Below the pieces are notes generated by a model. The model was not told the DNA's origin, did not search any database, and saw only the letters and a list, made by a program, of their open reading frames with translations. From JAAUSY01 sp964526735 (GTDB taxonomy: Bacteria > Chloroflexota > Chloroflexia > Chloroflexales > Chloroflexaceae), in assembly GCA_964526735.1 (NCBI GenBank), contig CAZGLO010000004.1, positions 1-64,000 of the forward strand: a stretch of DNA of 64,000 bases. The letters are read 5' to 3'. This document shows, one piece after another, positions 1-7,813 of this stretch. Position 1 is the stretch's first letter, and each line of letters opens with the position of its first letter. Made by a program: the position numbers and the translations under genes.

Positions 1-89
1 TCGTCTGGATCGGGATTGGCTTTGGTTTGGGTAATGTGCAGGAAGAATTGATGAGAAACCGCAATGCTTCTGCGCACATAAATTGTTAA
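1..89 (+). CDS. C-terminal tail of an unknown gene cut by the window edge
   Basis: Frame 3 is open from the window edge to a TAA at 87-89 and reads about 28 residues, beginning WIGIGFGLGNVQEE and ending AHINC. The first part is hydrophobic and glycine-rich, as in the last membrane segment of an integral membrane protein. The opposite frames show nothing better. It would converge with the cyclase gene that ends at 161. Too little is left to name a family, and chance openness cannot be excluded over so short a stretch. Confidence 0.4.
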   Translation, partial: VWIGIGFGLGNVQEELMRNRNASAHINC

Positions 90-160
90 GGAGAACTGAG
101 GATATCTTCGGGATAATCGCGATTTACCCCGCCCATACTGGTCTCATCGTAGCATCCCCC

Positions 161-1321
161 CTACTGCCCCACAAGAAAATAGGTTTTCATCTGCCCTTTG
201 CCCTTAACGTCAATGTAGCCTCGCGGCTCAAAGCGAAAACCATCTTGCAGCCGCTGATAAGTTGTTTCGGTGACCTGAATGCGCCCCGCCACGCCGTGAA
301 GCTCCATCCGGCTTGCGATATTGACCGTATCGCCCCACATATCGTAGGTAAACTTCTTGTGGCCGATGACGCCTGCCACCACCGGGCCGGTATGGATACC
401 GATTCGCATATGAAACTGATCGGCGTATTCTGTCTGGAACTTGGCGATCTCTTGTTGCATATCCAGTGCCATCGCGGCGATGGCTTCGGCGTGGTCAGCG
501 CGGGGGAGGGGTAACCCACCTGCCACCATATAAGAGTCGCCAATTGTCTTGATTTTTTCGAGGTCATATCGCTCAACCAGGCGGTCGAAGGCAGAAAAGA
601 TGTCGTTGAGCAGCTCTACCAACACCGTCGGGGAGACAAAGTCCGACAGGTGCGTAAAGCCCACAATATCGGCAAATAGCACGGTCACATCAAGAAAGCT
701 GTCGGCAATGACATTTTGACCTTGTTTGAGGCGGTCGGCGATGGGTTTGGGGAGGATGTTGAGAAGCAGCCGCTCTGACTTCTCTTGCTCCTCCTCCAAC
801 TGCTTGAGGTAGGCCTGCTCGTGGTCACGGAGGCGCTTTTTCTCGAGGCTCGCATCGATACGCGCCTTGAGCAGGACGGGGTTGAATGGCTTAAAGAGGT
901 AGTCTTCTGCCCCCAACTCAATGCACCGTATCACGCTTTCGATATCGTCAACGGCGGTGATAATCACGATGGGTGTGTGCCGCAGGACGGGGTCTGTCCG
1001 CACCTGCTCCAACACCTGGTAGCCGTTGAGTTCTGGCATCACGATATCGAGCAAGACCAAGTCGGGACGTTGGTTACGCATCATGGTTAAGCCACGAAGC
1101 CCATCTTCGGCCACCACAACGGCATACCCCTGCTGTTTGAGAAGACGAGAAAGCAAGTAACGGTTAATCTCGTTATCATCAACAATGAGTACCAGGGTAT
1201 CAGCGTTGGATGAACCCGGGGGGTTGTGGATCACCCCGTCTTCCTTTCCTTGACCATACACGTGCGATGCCATCAACCTTGTTTCTTGCACACTCTTGCT
1301 TAGATCATCCACCGACTGCAT
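161..1321 (-). CDS. Response regulator fused to class III adenylate cyclase
   Basis: The 386-residue protein has a receiver domain (about residues 41-165, phospho-acceptor Asp in LVLLDIVMP, conserved Lys in FKPF). A coiled linker ending SERLLLNILP leads to a class III nucleotide cyclase domain (about 205-380). Both metal-binding Asp residues are visible, in FADIVGF and GDSYM. The purine-specifying residues are Lys in EKIKTIGD and Asp in YDMWGDTVNIASR, the adenylate pattern rather than the guanylate one. It should be a cytosolic cAMP-producing output of a two-component system. No histidine kinase is adjacent. The ATG at 1321 has no clear ribosome site; an internal Met (residue 17) is an alternative. 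Confidence 0.93.
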   Translation of the reverse strand: MQSVDDLSKSVQETRLMASHVYGQGKEDGVIHNPPGSSNADTLVLIVDDNEINRYLLSRLLKQQGYAVVVAEDGLRGLTMMRNQRPDLVLLDIVMPELNGYQVLEQVRTDPVLRHTPIVIITAVDDIESVIRCIELGAEDYLFKPFNPVLLKARIDASLEKKRLRDHEQAYLKQLEEEQEKSERLLLNILPKPIADRLKQGQNVIADSFLDVTVLFADIVGFTHLSDFVSPTVLVELLNDIFSAFDRLVERYDLEKIKTIGDSYMVAGGLPLPRADHAEAIAAMALDMQQEIAKFQTEYADQFHMRIGIHTGPVVAGVIGHKKFTYDMWGDTVNIASRMELHGVAGRIQVTETTYQRLQDGFRFEPRGYIDVKGKGQMKTYFLVGQ

Positions 1322-1350
1322 ACTGATTGCGTACCAACTGCATACTGATT
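1315..1350. repeat. Direct repeat of ACTGCATACTGATT with 22-bp period
   Basis: The 14-mer ACTGCATACTGATT occurs at 1315-1328 and 1337-1350, followed by a partial third unit (GACTGCGTACCAACG). It overlaps the start codon of the cyclase gene and runs upstream of it. The rest of the 323-base intergenic region up to 1644 shows no other clear structure. Confidence 0.6.
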
Positions 1351-1644
1351 ACATGCCGACTGCGTACCAACGACTCGCTTAACCATCCAGTGTACCACAG
1401 CAATGGGGAGTATTCGTGTTGGCCACGGGCCTATACCTATCTCGAATATTCCAAGCGAGGAGAGGGTCGTAACTCACCCTGATCCCGTCTACCCTATCTG
1501 TAACTGATTGCTATGCGAGAATAAACGGCAATTTCACCCAAATTTCTGCTGTCTCTTGCCAGGTGTGCTACAATCATGATACACAGTCTTCCTGAGAAGG
1601 ACGCCTGAGATGCTGCCCCACACGAACCACAAAAGGGGGGACCT

Positions 1645-2238
1645 ATGACGTTTTCTGCGGTTCAACCGGTCATCGCTCTGGAATGTTTCAACGCGCCGCC
1701 ACAAGGACAATGGACATATAATGATTATGCCGAACTCCCTGATGACGGGCATCGGTATGAGATTATAGATGGTGTGTTGTATATGGCTCCTGCGCCAGCA
1801 ACCTCCCACCAATTTGTCAGTGGTTGGTTGAGCTTCTACCTGATGCAATACGTACAATTGGCAGGCAAAGGCCGGGTTCTTGCTGCCCCCTACGATGTGG
1901 AGCTTGCTCCGACGTTTGTGGTGCAGCCAGATGTGATTGTCGTGCTCAACGACAACCTCGGACGTATTGGCCCCACCCGATTACGAGGCATTCCCGATCT
2001 GGTCGTTGAAATTACATCTCCAAGCACCGCCCACTACGACCGCACCGCCAAACGAAATGGCTATGCGCGCGCGGGTGTTCCCGAATATTGGATCGTTGAT
2101 CCCGAATCTCAAGCGGTAGAGGTGTTACTACTGGCTCAGACCGACTATTATCAGCTAGGAATCTTTCAAGGTACCGAGAGCATCACCTCGCATGTAGTCG
2201 CGCCATTTCCCGTCCCTGTTCGGCAATTCTTTCTCTAG
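1645..2238 (+). CDS. Uma2 family endonuclease (PD-(D/E)XK fold)
   Basis: The 197-residue product matches the Uma2/DUF820 family, abundant in cyanobacteria and Chloroflexota. Recognisable pieces are the N-terminal YEIIDGVLYMAPAPATSHQ, the acidic QPDVIVV strand, LVVEITSPSTAHYDR with the following Lys (TAKRNGYARAGVPEYW), and the WIVDPE strand. Together these supply the Asp and Glu-x-Lys nuclease core. Substrate and role are unknown for the family; mobile-element or repair roles have been proposed. The ATG at 1645 follows a GGGGGGA ribosome site. It stands alone: the next gene has its own promoter-like element. Confidence 0.9.
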   Translation: MTFSAVQPVIALECFNAPPQGQWTYNDYAELPDDGHRYEIIDGVLYMAPAPATSHQFVSGWLSFYLMQYVQLAGKGRVLAAPYDVELAPTFVVQPDVIVVLNDNLGRIGPTRLRGIPDLVVEITSPSTAHYDRTAKRNGYARAGVPEYWIVDPESQAVEVLLLAQTDYYQLGIFQGTESITSHVVAPFPVPVRQFFL

Positions 2239-2258
2239 CCACACACTCCTACGCTGCG

Positions 2259-2285
2259 TTGTCGTAGCGTGCTTTGTGCTATAAT
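2259..2285 (+). promoter_or_regulatory. Putative sigma-70-type promoter
   Basis: TTGTCG (2259-2264) and a perfect TATAAT (2280-2285) lie 15 bases apart, a slightly short spacer, about 50 bases upstream of the ATG at 2334. The same CTATAAT word recurs upstream of other plus-strand genes here. Confidence 0.4.
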
Positions 2286-2333
2286 AGCGCAGTTGCCAGC
2301 CAACAGGCCAACAGGTCCCTAGCGCGTCCTTTT

Positions 2334-5300
2334 ATGCTTGCACTCACACGTATCTTTCTCCACAACTGGCGTGATATGCATCACCACCTCCTTGATGTTG
2401 GAGAAAGTGGCTCCCCCGCGTCCCCTAGCCAAGAGCATTGGGCAGCGGTTGTGTCTGGTATTCAGCTGGTGTTGGGGGGCAACCTTGCACATCTCCCTCC
2501 CTCCTCTCCCATACATCAAACCGGCTATGTCGTCCTTGAATGCACCGACAAACAGCACGATGCTGCGATGACAGTCGGTGTGTGCGTTGAGACGTGCGAC
2601 ACGATGATATCGGCCTACACGTTTTTTCTCATCCCCGCCCCGCTCGACCCCGATCTCTTTGCTCCCAATGAGCAACCATTGTCGCGCCACGAGCTTAAGC
2701 AGATGCTCTACAGCCTGCACGACGTACAAACATATGAGCAGATTGACGAATATCGTGCCAATGTTCTGGTATGGCTTGGCAATATCCCATATCGCTTTTT
2801 CGACCTCTTCAACCGTGCTGCGTCGCTACAACCGCCGTCCGACATCCACCAATTCATCAAAGAATGGATTTTGGAGCCACAGCCGCTTGACCTTAGTACC
2901 TTCCAGCCCACGATTGAATACTACCTGCAATTGCGAGACATCGTTACTCGGCTTGAAGAACAGATCGAGCTGCTTCAAACTATCGTCGCGTGGCAGGATC
3001 GGGTGGTGCAGCTACGGCAAGAGCATGCCACTTATGTTGTTCTCCTTGCCCTGCTCCAAGTCAAGATGGCGGAACATCAACTCCCCACCATCTCCGAACG
3101 CTATCAAGAGCGCGATTCACAGCTAACCCACGCCATCTCCGAGCGCACCGATTGCCAGACTTCATTGGAGGAAACGCAGGAAGAACTGTGGAACCTTGAG
3201 CTTGACCTACGCAAGACCAGTGTCAAGCGGCGCTATGACGAGCTACAACGCAAGATCAAGCAATCGACCAGCGACGCAACGATTATCCATGCACGTTGGC
3301 TGACCCTCATCCACGACCTCAAGCGCGAAGAGGCGGTATTACAAGCCCTCTTAGAGGAAGAAAAGCAAGATCGGCTCTTGCTGTCGTTCCGGGGGGTGGA
3401 TTGCGGGTTTAGCGACGAAGAAAAGAACATGGTTCGTGCTTGCCTTGAGCGTATTTCTGTCCTCTCGCAAGAGCGTCCTCCTACTCGTGCTTTTGCCCCG
3501 CTGCTCGACGCGACGATCCCCGTACTTGATGCGGCACTTTTCCGCGCCCACGACGTGCAATCATCATTGCGGAACCGGATGAAAGAATTGCGGAGCCAGG
3601 TGCATACGCTAGAACAAGAATTGCATCACATTCGTGAGGGAGGGCGAGGGTATCCGCCAGAAATAGAGCGCGTGTGCGATTTACTGACCCACGTGATCGG
3701 CGAACGCCCGCCTCTCCTCTGCGAAGTACTCGACGTACCGGATGAGCGGTGGCAGGTAGCGGTTGAGGCGACACTTGGCTTGCACCGATTTACTATCCTG
3801 GTACAGCCCAAGTACATTGAAGTCGCGATGCAGGTGATGAGCCGGGCGCGTGTCAACGAATCGCTCTACAACGTCGGCATTATTGATATCACCAACACGC
3901 TCCACCACGAAAGCACGGCGGCGCACGGGTCGCTTGCCACCTTCGTACGGCCTCACTTCCCCGCGCTGCACCCCTACATCCGTATGCTGCTTGGCCACGT
4001 GATTGCGTGTGAGCGGGTGGAAGATTTGCGCTACTACCGCCATGCCGTCACGCCGGATGGCATTGTGTCGCACGATTGGACGGTGCGTATTTTGCCCCCC
4101 GACAGCTATGAGCCGTGGTTTGTGGGCGAGCGGGCATACCAATCGCAGATTGAGCATCGCGAACGCCAACAGCACGAGTTGCGTGAAGAACTTGGCCGTA
4201 TCATCAACCAGACCGAGGTGGTGGGGACACGTATTACCCGGTTGCGACGTGTACGCGACCTCTCCTCTATCCGCCAGCGGCTTGATGCTCCACTTGATGA
4301 CCGCCCACTCCGCGAGCTTATCGCCGATTATGTGGCGCAACAACGGTCGCTTGATATGAGCGGGGTTGAGGCTTTGAACCAGGAGGTCAAGAGGCTCCGC
4401 GAGCGGCTTGCCCAAGACCATGCGACCGAAAGCCAATTAACGAAGCATATCGCCGAGTGGGAAGGGCAAAAATCACGGTTTGAGGAGGAGCTGCGGCGGG
4501 CTGATACCCACCTTTCGGCTATGCAGCAGTACTTTGAGGAGATGTGTGGCCACTATCCTGGTATGGAAGAGCGCGCGCAGACCCTTTTATCTTCCTACCT
4601 GCCACACGGCCAAGCCACTGATGATAGTGGCTACGAAGAAGCGATACAGCAGGTAAGCTATGCCGTGGGTGATTTTGAGAACCAACTGGCAGAAGGATTG
4701 CGGCAGCTCACGCAAGCCACAAGTATCTACAATACGCGCTATGGGTTTGGGGCAGATATCGGGAATCCAGACGATGAGCGGTATCGCAATGAGGAAGAAC
4801 GCATCGCAACGACCGATGTTCCCTACTACCACGAGCAGTTTGAGCACGCAAAGCGGCAAACACAACACGCGGTGGTAGAACAGGTATTAATTCCCCTCCA
4901 CGAGCACATCATTATCGCACAGCAGCAGCTTGAGCGGATGAACGAGATGTTTGCGCGTATAGATCTCTATGGAGAGCGCTACCAGTTTTCTTATCAGATG
5001 AATGAGGAGATGCAAGAGTTTGCATTTTTGGTGCAGGAAGCACCCAGTTTGCGTCTGGATATCTCTGTCCCCAATGCCTCGCATGTGTCGAGTGCTCCAC
5101 AGGGGAGTGGCGTATCGAGGTCAGAGGTATCAGCCGCCTTTGCCAGCCAGTTTCATCTGCTCTGCGAAGCACTCATCACGCCTGCCCCGCACCTCGACCA
5201 ACGTACCTACCGGCAACCGGCGCATGTGCTTGATTATCGTGACTACTTAGCGTATGACATCGAGCGAACACGGCCCGATGGCACTGTGACGCATCTAGGA

Positions 5301-5576
5301 TCGTGGATGCGCCTACCGTCCGAAGGCGAAACCTATATACCAGTCTATGTGGTGATAGCGTCGGCGTTTGCGCAGCTCTACCAGGTCAGTGAGCAGCATG
5401 ACCACCCTTCACTGCGGCTGGTGGTGCTGCATCATGGCTTCTTTGCCCTTGAGTCAGAACGGGTACATATGCTCTGCCTGCTTTTTTCCAATCTTGGGCT
5501 GCAGTTGCTTACCCCTGGGGCCACTGTGCTTTCGCCGCCAGTTCCGGCGGGCAGGCATAATGACCGTCGTTCGTGA
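2334..5576 (+). CDS. JetC/MksF-like SMC-family protein with degenerate ATPase motifs
   Basis: The 1080-residue protein has the architecture of the SMC-like subunit of MksBEF/Wadjet (MksF, JetC). It has an N-terminal half-ATPase head (TRIFLHNW then SGIQLVLGGN), long coiled coils, a central hinge (about 440-620, with LLCEVLDVPDERWQVAVEATL and GSLATFVRP) and a C-terminal head half (IPVYVVIASAFAQLYQ, LGLQLLTP). Every ATP motif is broken. Where GSGKSTLLDAIQLVL is expected it reads EHWAAVVSGIQLVL, so the Walker A Lys is Trp36. The signature LSGGE reads LPSEGE, and Walker B VVFDEAF reads VVLHHGFF. The frame is open throughout, so this is not simple decay. No JetA, JetB or Toprim JetD gene is nearby. 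Start chosen at the ATG before the conserved head strand; an upstream TTG would overlap the -10 box. Confidence 0.8.
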   Translation: MLALTRIFLHNWRDMHHHLLDVGESGSPASPSQEHWAAVVSGIQLVLGGNLAHLPPSSPIHQTGYVVLECTDKQHDAAMTVGVCVETCDTMISAYTFFLIPAPLDPDLFAPNEQPLSRHELKQMLYSLHDVQTYEQIDEYRANVLVWLGNIPYRFFDLFNRAASLQPPSDIHQFIKEWILEPQPLDLSTFQPTIEYYLQLRDIVTRLEEQIELLQTIVAWQDRVVQLRQEHATYVVLLALLQVKMAEHQLPTISERYQERDSQLTHAISERTDCQTSLEETQEELWNLELDLRKTSVKRRYDELQRKIKQSTSDATIIHARWLTLIHDLKREEAVLQALLEEEKQDRLLLSFRGVDCGFSDEEKNMVRACLERISVLSQERPPTRAFAPLLDATIPVLDAALFRAHDVQSSLRNRMKELRSQVHTLEQELHHIREGGRGYPPEIERVCDLLTHVIGERPPLLCEVLDVPDERWQVAVEATLGLHRFTILVQPKYIEVAMQVMSRARVNESLYNVGIIDITNTLHHESTAAHGSLATFVRPHFPALHPYIRMLLGHVIACERVEDLRYYRHAVTPDGIVSHDWTVRILPPDSYEPWFVGERAYQSQIEHRERQQHELREELGRIINQTEVVGTRITRLRRVRDLSSIRQRLDAPLDDRPLRELIADYVAQQRSLDMSGVEALNQEVKRLRERLAQDHATESQLTKHIAEWEGQKSRFEEELRRADTHLSAMQQYFEEMCGHYPGMEERAQTLLSSYLPHGQATDDSGYEEAIQQVSYAVGDFENQLAEGLRQLTQATSIYNTRYGFGADIGNPDDERYRNEEERIATTDVPYYHEQFEHAKRQTQHAVVEQVLIPLHEHIIIAQQQLERMNEMFARIDLYGERYQFSYQMNEEMQEFAFLVQEAPSLRLDISVPNASHVSSAPQGSGVSRSEVSAAFASQFHLLCEALITPAPHLDQRTYRQPAHVLDYRDYLAYDIERTRPDGTVTHLGSWMRLPSEGETYIPVYVVIASAFAQLYQVSEQHDHPSLRLVVLHHGFFALESERVHMLCLLFSNLGLQLLTPGATVLSPPVPAGRHNDRRS

Positions 5577-5739
5577 GCGAGCCGCCCTGCGCCTTTACTG
5601 CCTCAATCGCTTCGTGCTCGATTTCTGCCTCATTGGTGGCGCTTTGCCAATAATAAGAGCCATCGCTCTCTTCGATGTGGCGCGACACAAATGCTCGTCC
5701 ATGCCGAACTTGAATAAAGACTTCTTCATGCGATATCAT
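5509..5739 (-). CDS. Small hypothetical protein, convergent with the JetC-like gene
   Basis: A 76-residue acidic protein with no recognised family, beginning MISHEEVFIQVRHGRAF. It contains a Trp/Tyr/Ala-rich centre (DGSYYWQSATNEAEIEHEA). The ATG at 5739 follows an AGGAAAGGA ribosome site at good distance, which supports it over the upstream in-frame start at 5766. It overlaps the 3-prime end of the convergent JetC-like gene by 68 bases. No membrane segment or metal motif is present. It is probably a real gene because of the ribosome site and protein-like composition; function unknown. Confidence 0.6.
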   Translation of the reverse strand: MISHEEVFIQVRHGRAFVSRHIEESDGSYYWQSATNEAEIEHEAIEAVKAQGGSLTNDGHYACPPELAAKAQWPQG

Positions 5740-5834
5740 ACGAGTCCTTTCCTGCGTGTGTTTCAAAAAAGCTCACGAATTGTAGCAGAGATCGGTTGCT
5801 CGTGTCGAATGAGAACCTAGGATGGAGGGGAGAT

Positions 5835-6275
5835 ATGCATTGCCATCTATGTGGGAAGCAGCTTGGCCACGACTATGGTGACCACCTCTGCCACACCTGT
5901 TTTCTCACCCGCGGCTTGGAGATGGTCGTCGATCTGCTAAGTAGCCAAGTACAACAAACCCTCTTTGAGAGTTTTGTTGCCTTGGGCTACCAGGCTCACC
6001 AACGTGAACAGACAGACGCCGCCTATCATGCGCTCCGCGCCGCCTACCACGCTGCCTATCAACCCACGCAATTGGAAATTGTCATCCACGAGGCAGAGCG
6101 TCGCTTCCAAGAGTGGAGAGAGGTGCTTGATGAGTGTGGGGAGGTTCGTGCAGACGATTACCATGTCCTCATTGCCGAAGCCCGCGAACTCCATGAAGAC
6201 ATGATCGCTGCGACTGGCGGGGAGATGCTTCCCCGCGACCCGCGAGAACCAAACGCCTATGTACGTCGCCAATAG
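5835..6275 (+). CDS. Small protein with N-terminal zinc-ribbon-like cysteines
   Basis: A 146-residue protein starting MHCHLCGKQLGHDYGDHLC. Two CxxC pairs 12 residues apart (CHLC, CHTC) suggest a one-zinc ribbon or knuckle, followed by an almost wholly helical, Glu- and His-rich body (EIVIHEAERRFQEWREVLDEC). The ATG at 5835 follows a GGAGGGGAG ribosome site, preferred over an upstream in-frame start at 5796. It is convergent with the histidine kinase that ends at 6307. I do not recognise the family; a nucleic-acid-binding or adaptor role is only a guess. Confidence 0.65.
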   Translation: MHCHLCGKQLGHDYGDHLCHTCFLTRGLEMVVDLLSSQVQQTLFESFVALGYQAHQREQTDAAYHALRAAYHAAYQPTQLEIVIHEAERRFQEWREVLDECGEVRADDYHVLIAEARELHEDMIAATGGEMLPRDPREPNAYVRRQ

Positions 6276-6306
6276 TCGCCAATAGCGGTTTCTATCCCTC
6301 ATCCCC

Positions 6307-7593
6307 TTATTCGTCCTCATCATCATCGTCGTCTGGAGGAAGAATATCAGCAGTTTTGAAATGGCAAAAGAAGGTCGATCCTTTGCGTTCTTGGCTCTCC
6401 AGGGTCATATCCCCCTCCATAAGACCCATCATCCGCCGACTGATGGCTAGGCCAAGACCCGTCCCCGCAAATCGGAGGCTCTGGCGATTGCGTACCTGCT
6501 GATATTCGCCAAAGATCAGCGCATGGTGTTCGGGGGAAATCCCAATCCCCGTATCTTGGACACTAACACAAACCCCACCTTGTTCGCGGTAGGCCCGTAC
6601 GGTAACCCCTCCATTGTCGGTAAACTTGACGGCGTTGGAGAGGAGGTTGGTCAAGACCCGTTCGATTTGCTCCCCATTCCCCGCGACATGAGGAATATCT
6701 GGCTCAATATCGACAAGCAACTCCAACTGTTTTTCGTCTGCCAATGGCTTCATAATGCCGTGGACGTTCTCGATAATCGGCGTAATATCCACGGGTCTCA
6801 GATCGACTTCAAGATGACCCGCTTCCATCTTGGCAAACTCAAGCAGGTCGTTGACGAGTCGGTGCATCCGCGTGCTGCTGTGGAGCATATAGCTGATTGG
6901 CTCCTCCATATTTGGCGGCACTGGCCCAAGTCTCCCCCGCTGGAGCATCTGTGCATAGCCGATGACAGAGGTGGCCGGAGCACGAAGCTCGTGGGTGACG
7001 GTGGCGAGAAAGGCAGAACGCACACGGTTGACCTGTTCGGCCTTTTCATATGCCTCTTGTAGCTGCTCAAACTGGTAGATTCGTGCAACCGCAACAGAGA
7101 CGAAATCGCAGATGATATCGAGAAGGTGGATCTCGCTGGTAGAAACATTGCGGATATGTTGGTTGCCCACGACAAGCACCCCAAGGATGGTTTCGCTATG
7201 GACGAGTGGGATGGCAACCAGGGTTTGCAACTCTGCCTGGGTGAGCAGCAATGTGATTTCAGTATTGACGATATCGTGGTCGTTTACGTAAAAGACACGC
7301 TTTTCCCCTGCGTTGAGCATCTCTCGGATGAGGTCGAGGTCGTTTGGGGTAGCGTATTGCGTTTCAAAAGGAGAATCTTCTGCTGCATCAGTCGGTTGTT
7401 GCACTACCACATGAAGCGAAGCGTGGTCGGCACCAGTCAGCCCAATAATGACTCGATCCCATTCTTGTGCTTGGATTAACTCAGTTGCCACAAGCGGAAG
7501 TACATCTCCGATCTCATTTGCTGCATTGGCAACACGAGCTATTCGATTGAGAGTGAGAAGCTCGGCTAGCTGCTGGTTGTTCTCTTCTTCCAT
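6307..7593 (-). CDS. GAF-domain sensor histidine kinase
   Basis: The 428-residue soluble kinase has an N-terminal GAF domain (about 20-165) and a HisKA dimerisation domain with phospho-acceptor His in VTHELRAPATSVIGYAQML. The HATPase_c domain has N box LTNLLSNAVKFTDNG, G1 VQDTGIGIS and G2 GTGLGLAISRRMM. It ends in an acidic tail, PPDDDDDEDE. There is no membrane segment, so the signal is intracellular. The ATG at 7593 follows AGAAGGTG. An open frame continues upstream to 7767 but that part lacks family similarity. It is divergent from the next GAF kinase; no response regulator is adjacent. Confidence 0.93.
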   Translation of the reverse strand: MEEENNQQLAELLTLNRIARVANAANEIGDVLPLVATELIQAQEWDRVIIGLTGADHASLHVVVQQPTDAAEDSPFETQYATPNDLDLIREMLNAGEKRVFYVNDHDIVNTEITLLLTQAELQTLVAIPLVHSETILGVLVVGNQHIRNVSTSEIHLLDIICDFVSVAVARIYQFEQLQEAYEKAEQVNRVRSAFLATVTHELRAPATSVIGYAQMLQRGRLGPVPPNMEEPISYMLHSSTRMHRLVNDLLEFAKMEAGHLEVDLRPVDITPIIENVHGIMKPLADEKQLELLVDIEPDIPHVAGNGEQIERVLTNLLSNAVKFTDNGGVTVRAYREQGGVCVSVQDTGIGISPEHHALIFGEYQQVRNRQSLRFAGTGLGLAISRRMMGLMEGDMTLESQERKGSTFFCHFKTADILPPDDDDDEDE

Positions 7594-7726
7594 AAATAAA
7601 ACACCTTCTATGGGTATTCGACGCAATGCAAGCCGCACGACGAGCAAGGAAACCAACGAACCTTGGGTTGGATCAAAGTCATTATAATACAAAGGTGCAC
7701 TCTTCGCTAGCATTGCAATCGAACAA

Positions 7727-7755
7727 TTGCATATCGTTCCTCTGCAAGCTATAAT
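7727..7755 (+). promoter_or_regulatory. Putative sigma-70-type promoter for the 7814 kinase
   Basis: TTGCAT (7727-7732), 17-base spacer, TATAAT (7750-7755), about 60 bases upstream of the start at 7814. A second TATAAT on the minus strand (7681-7686) may serve the divergent kinase but lacks a good -35. Confidence 0.5.
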
Positions 7756-7813
7756 GCGGGTAGCCAAAGCACGCGATGCACGACAAGCAATAGAACGGGG
7801 TGGCGCACTGCCT

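Noticed and set aside
83..514. 143-residue plus-strand open frame at the left edge
   Set aside because: Antisense to the cyclase domain, which has all catalytic residues.
3681..4436. 251-residue minus-strand open frame
   Set aside because: Antisense to the JetC/MksF-like gene, whose hinge similarity in this same stretch is convincing.
2334..5576. Calling a functional Wadjet or MksBEF system
   Set aside because: JetA, JetB and JetD are absent and the ATPase motifs are all degenerate.
1645..5576. Treating the Uma2 nuclease and JetC-like gene as one defence operon
   Set aside because: A promoter-like element lies between them, and Uma2 genes occur widely as singletons. Linkage is not supported beyond adjacency.
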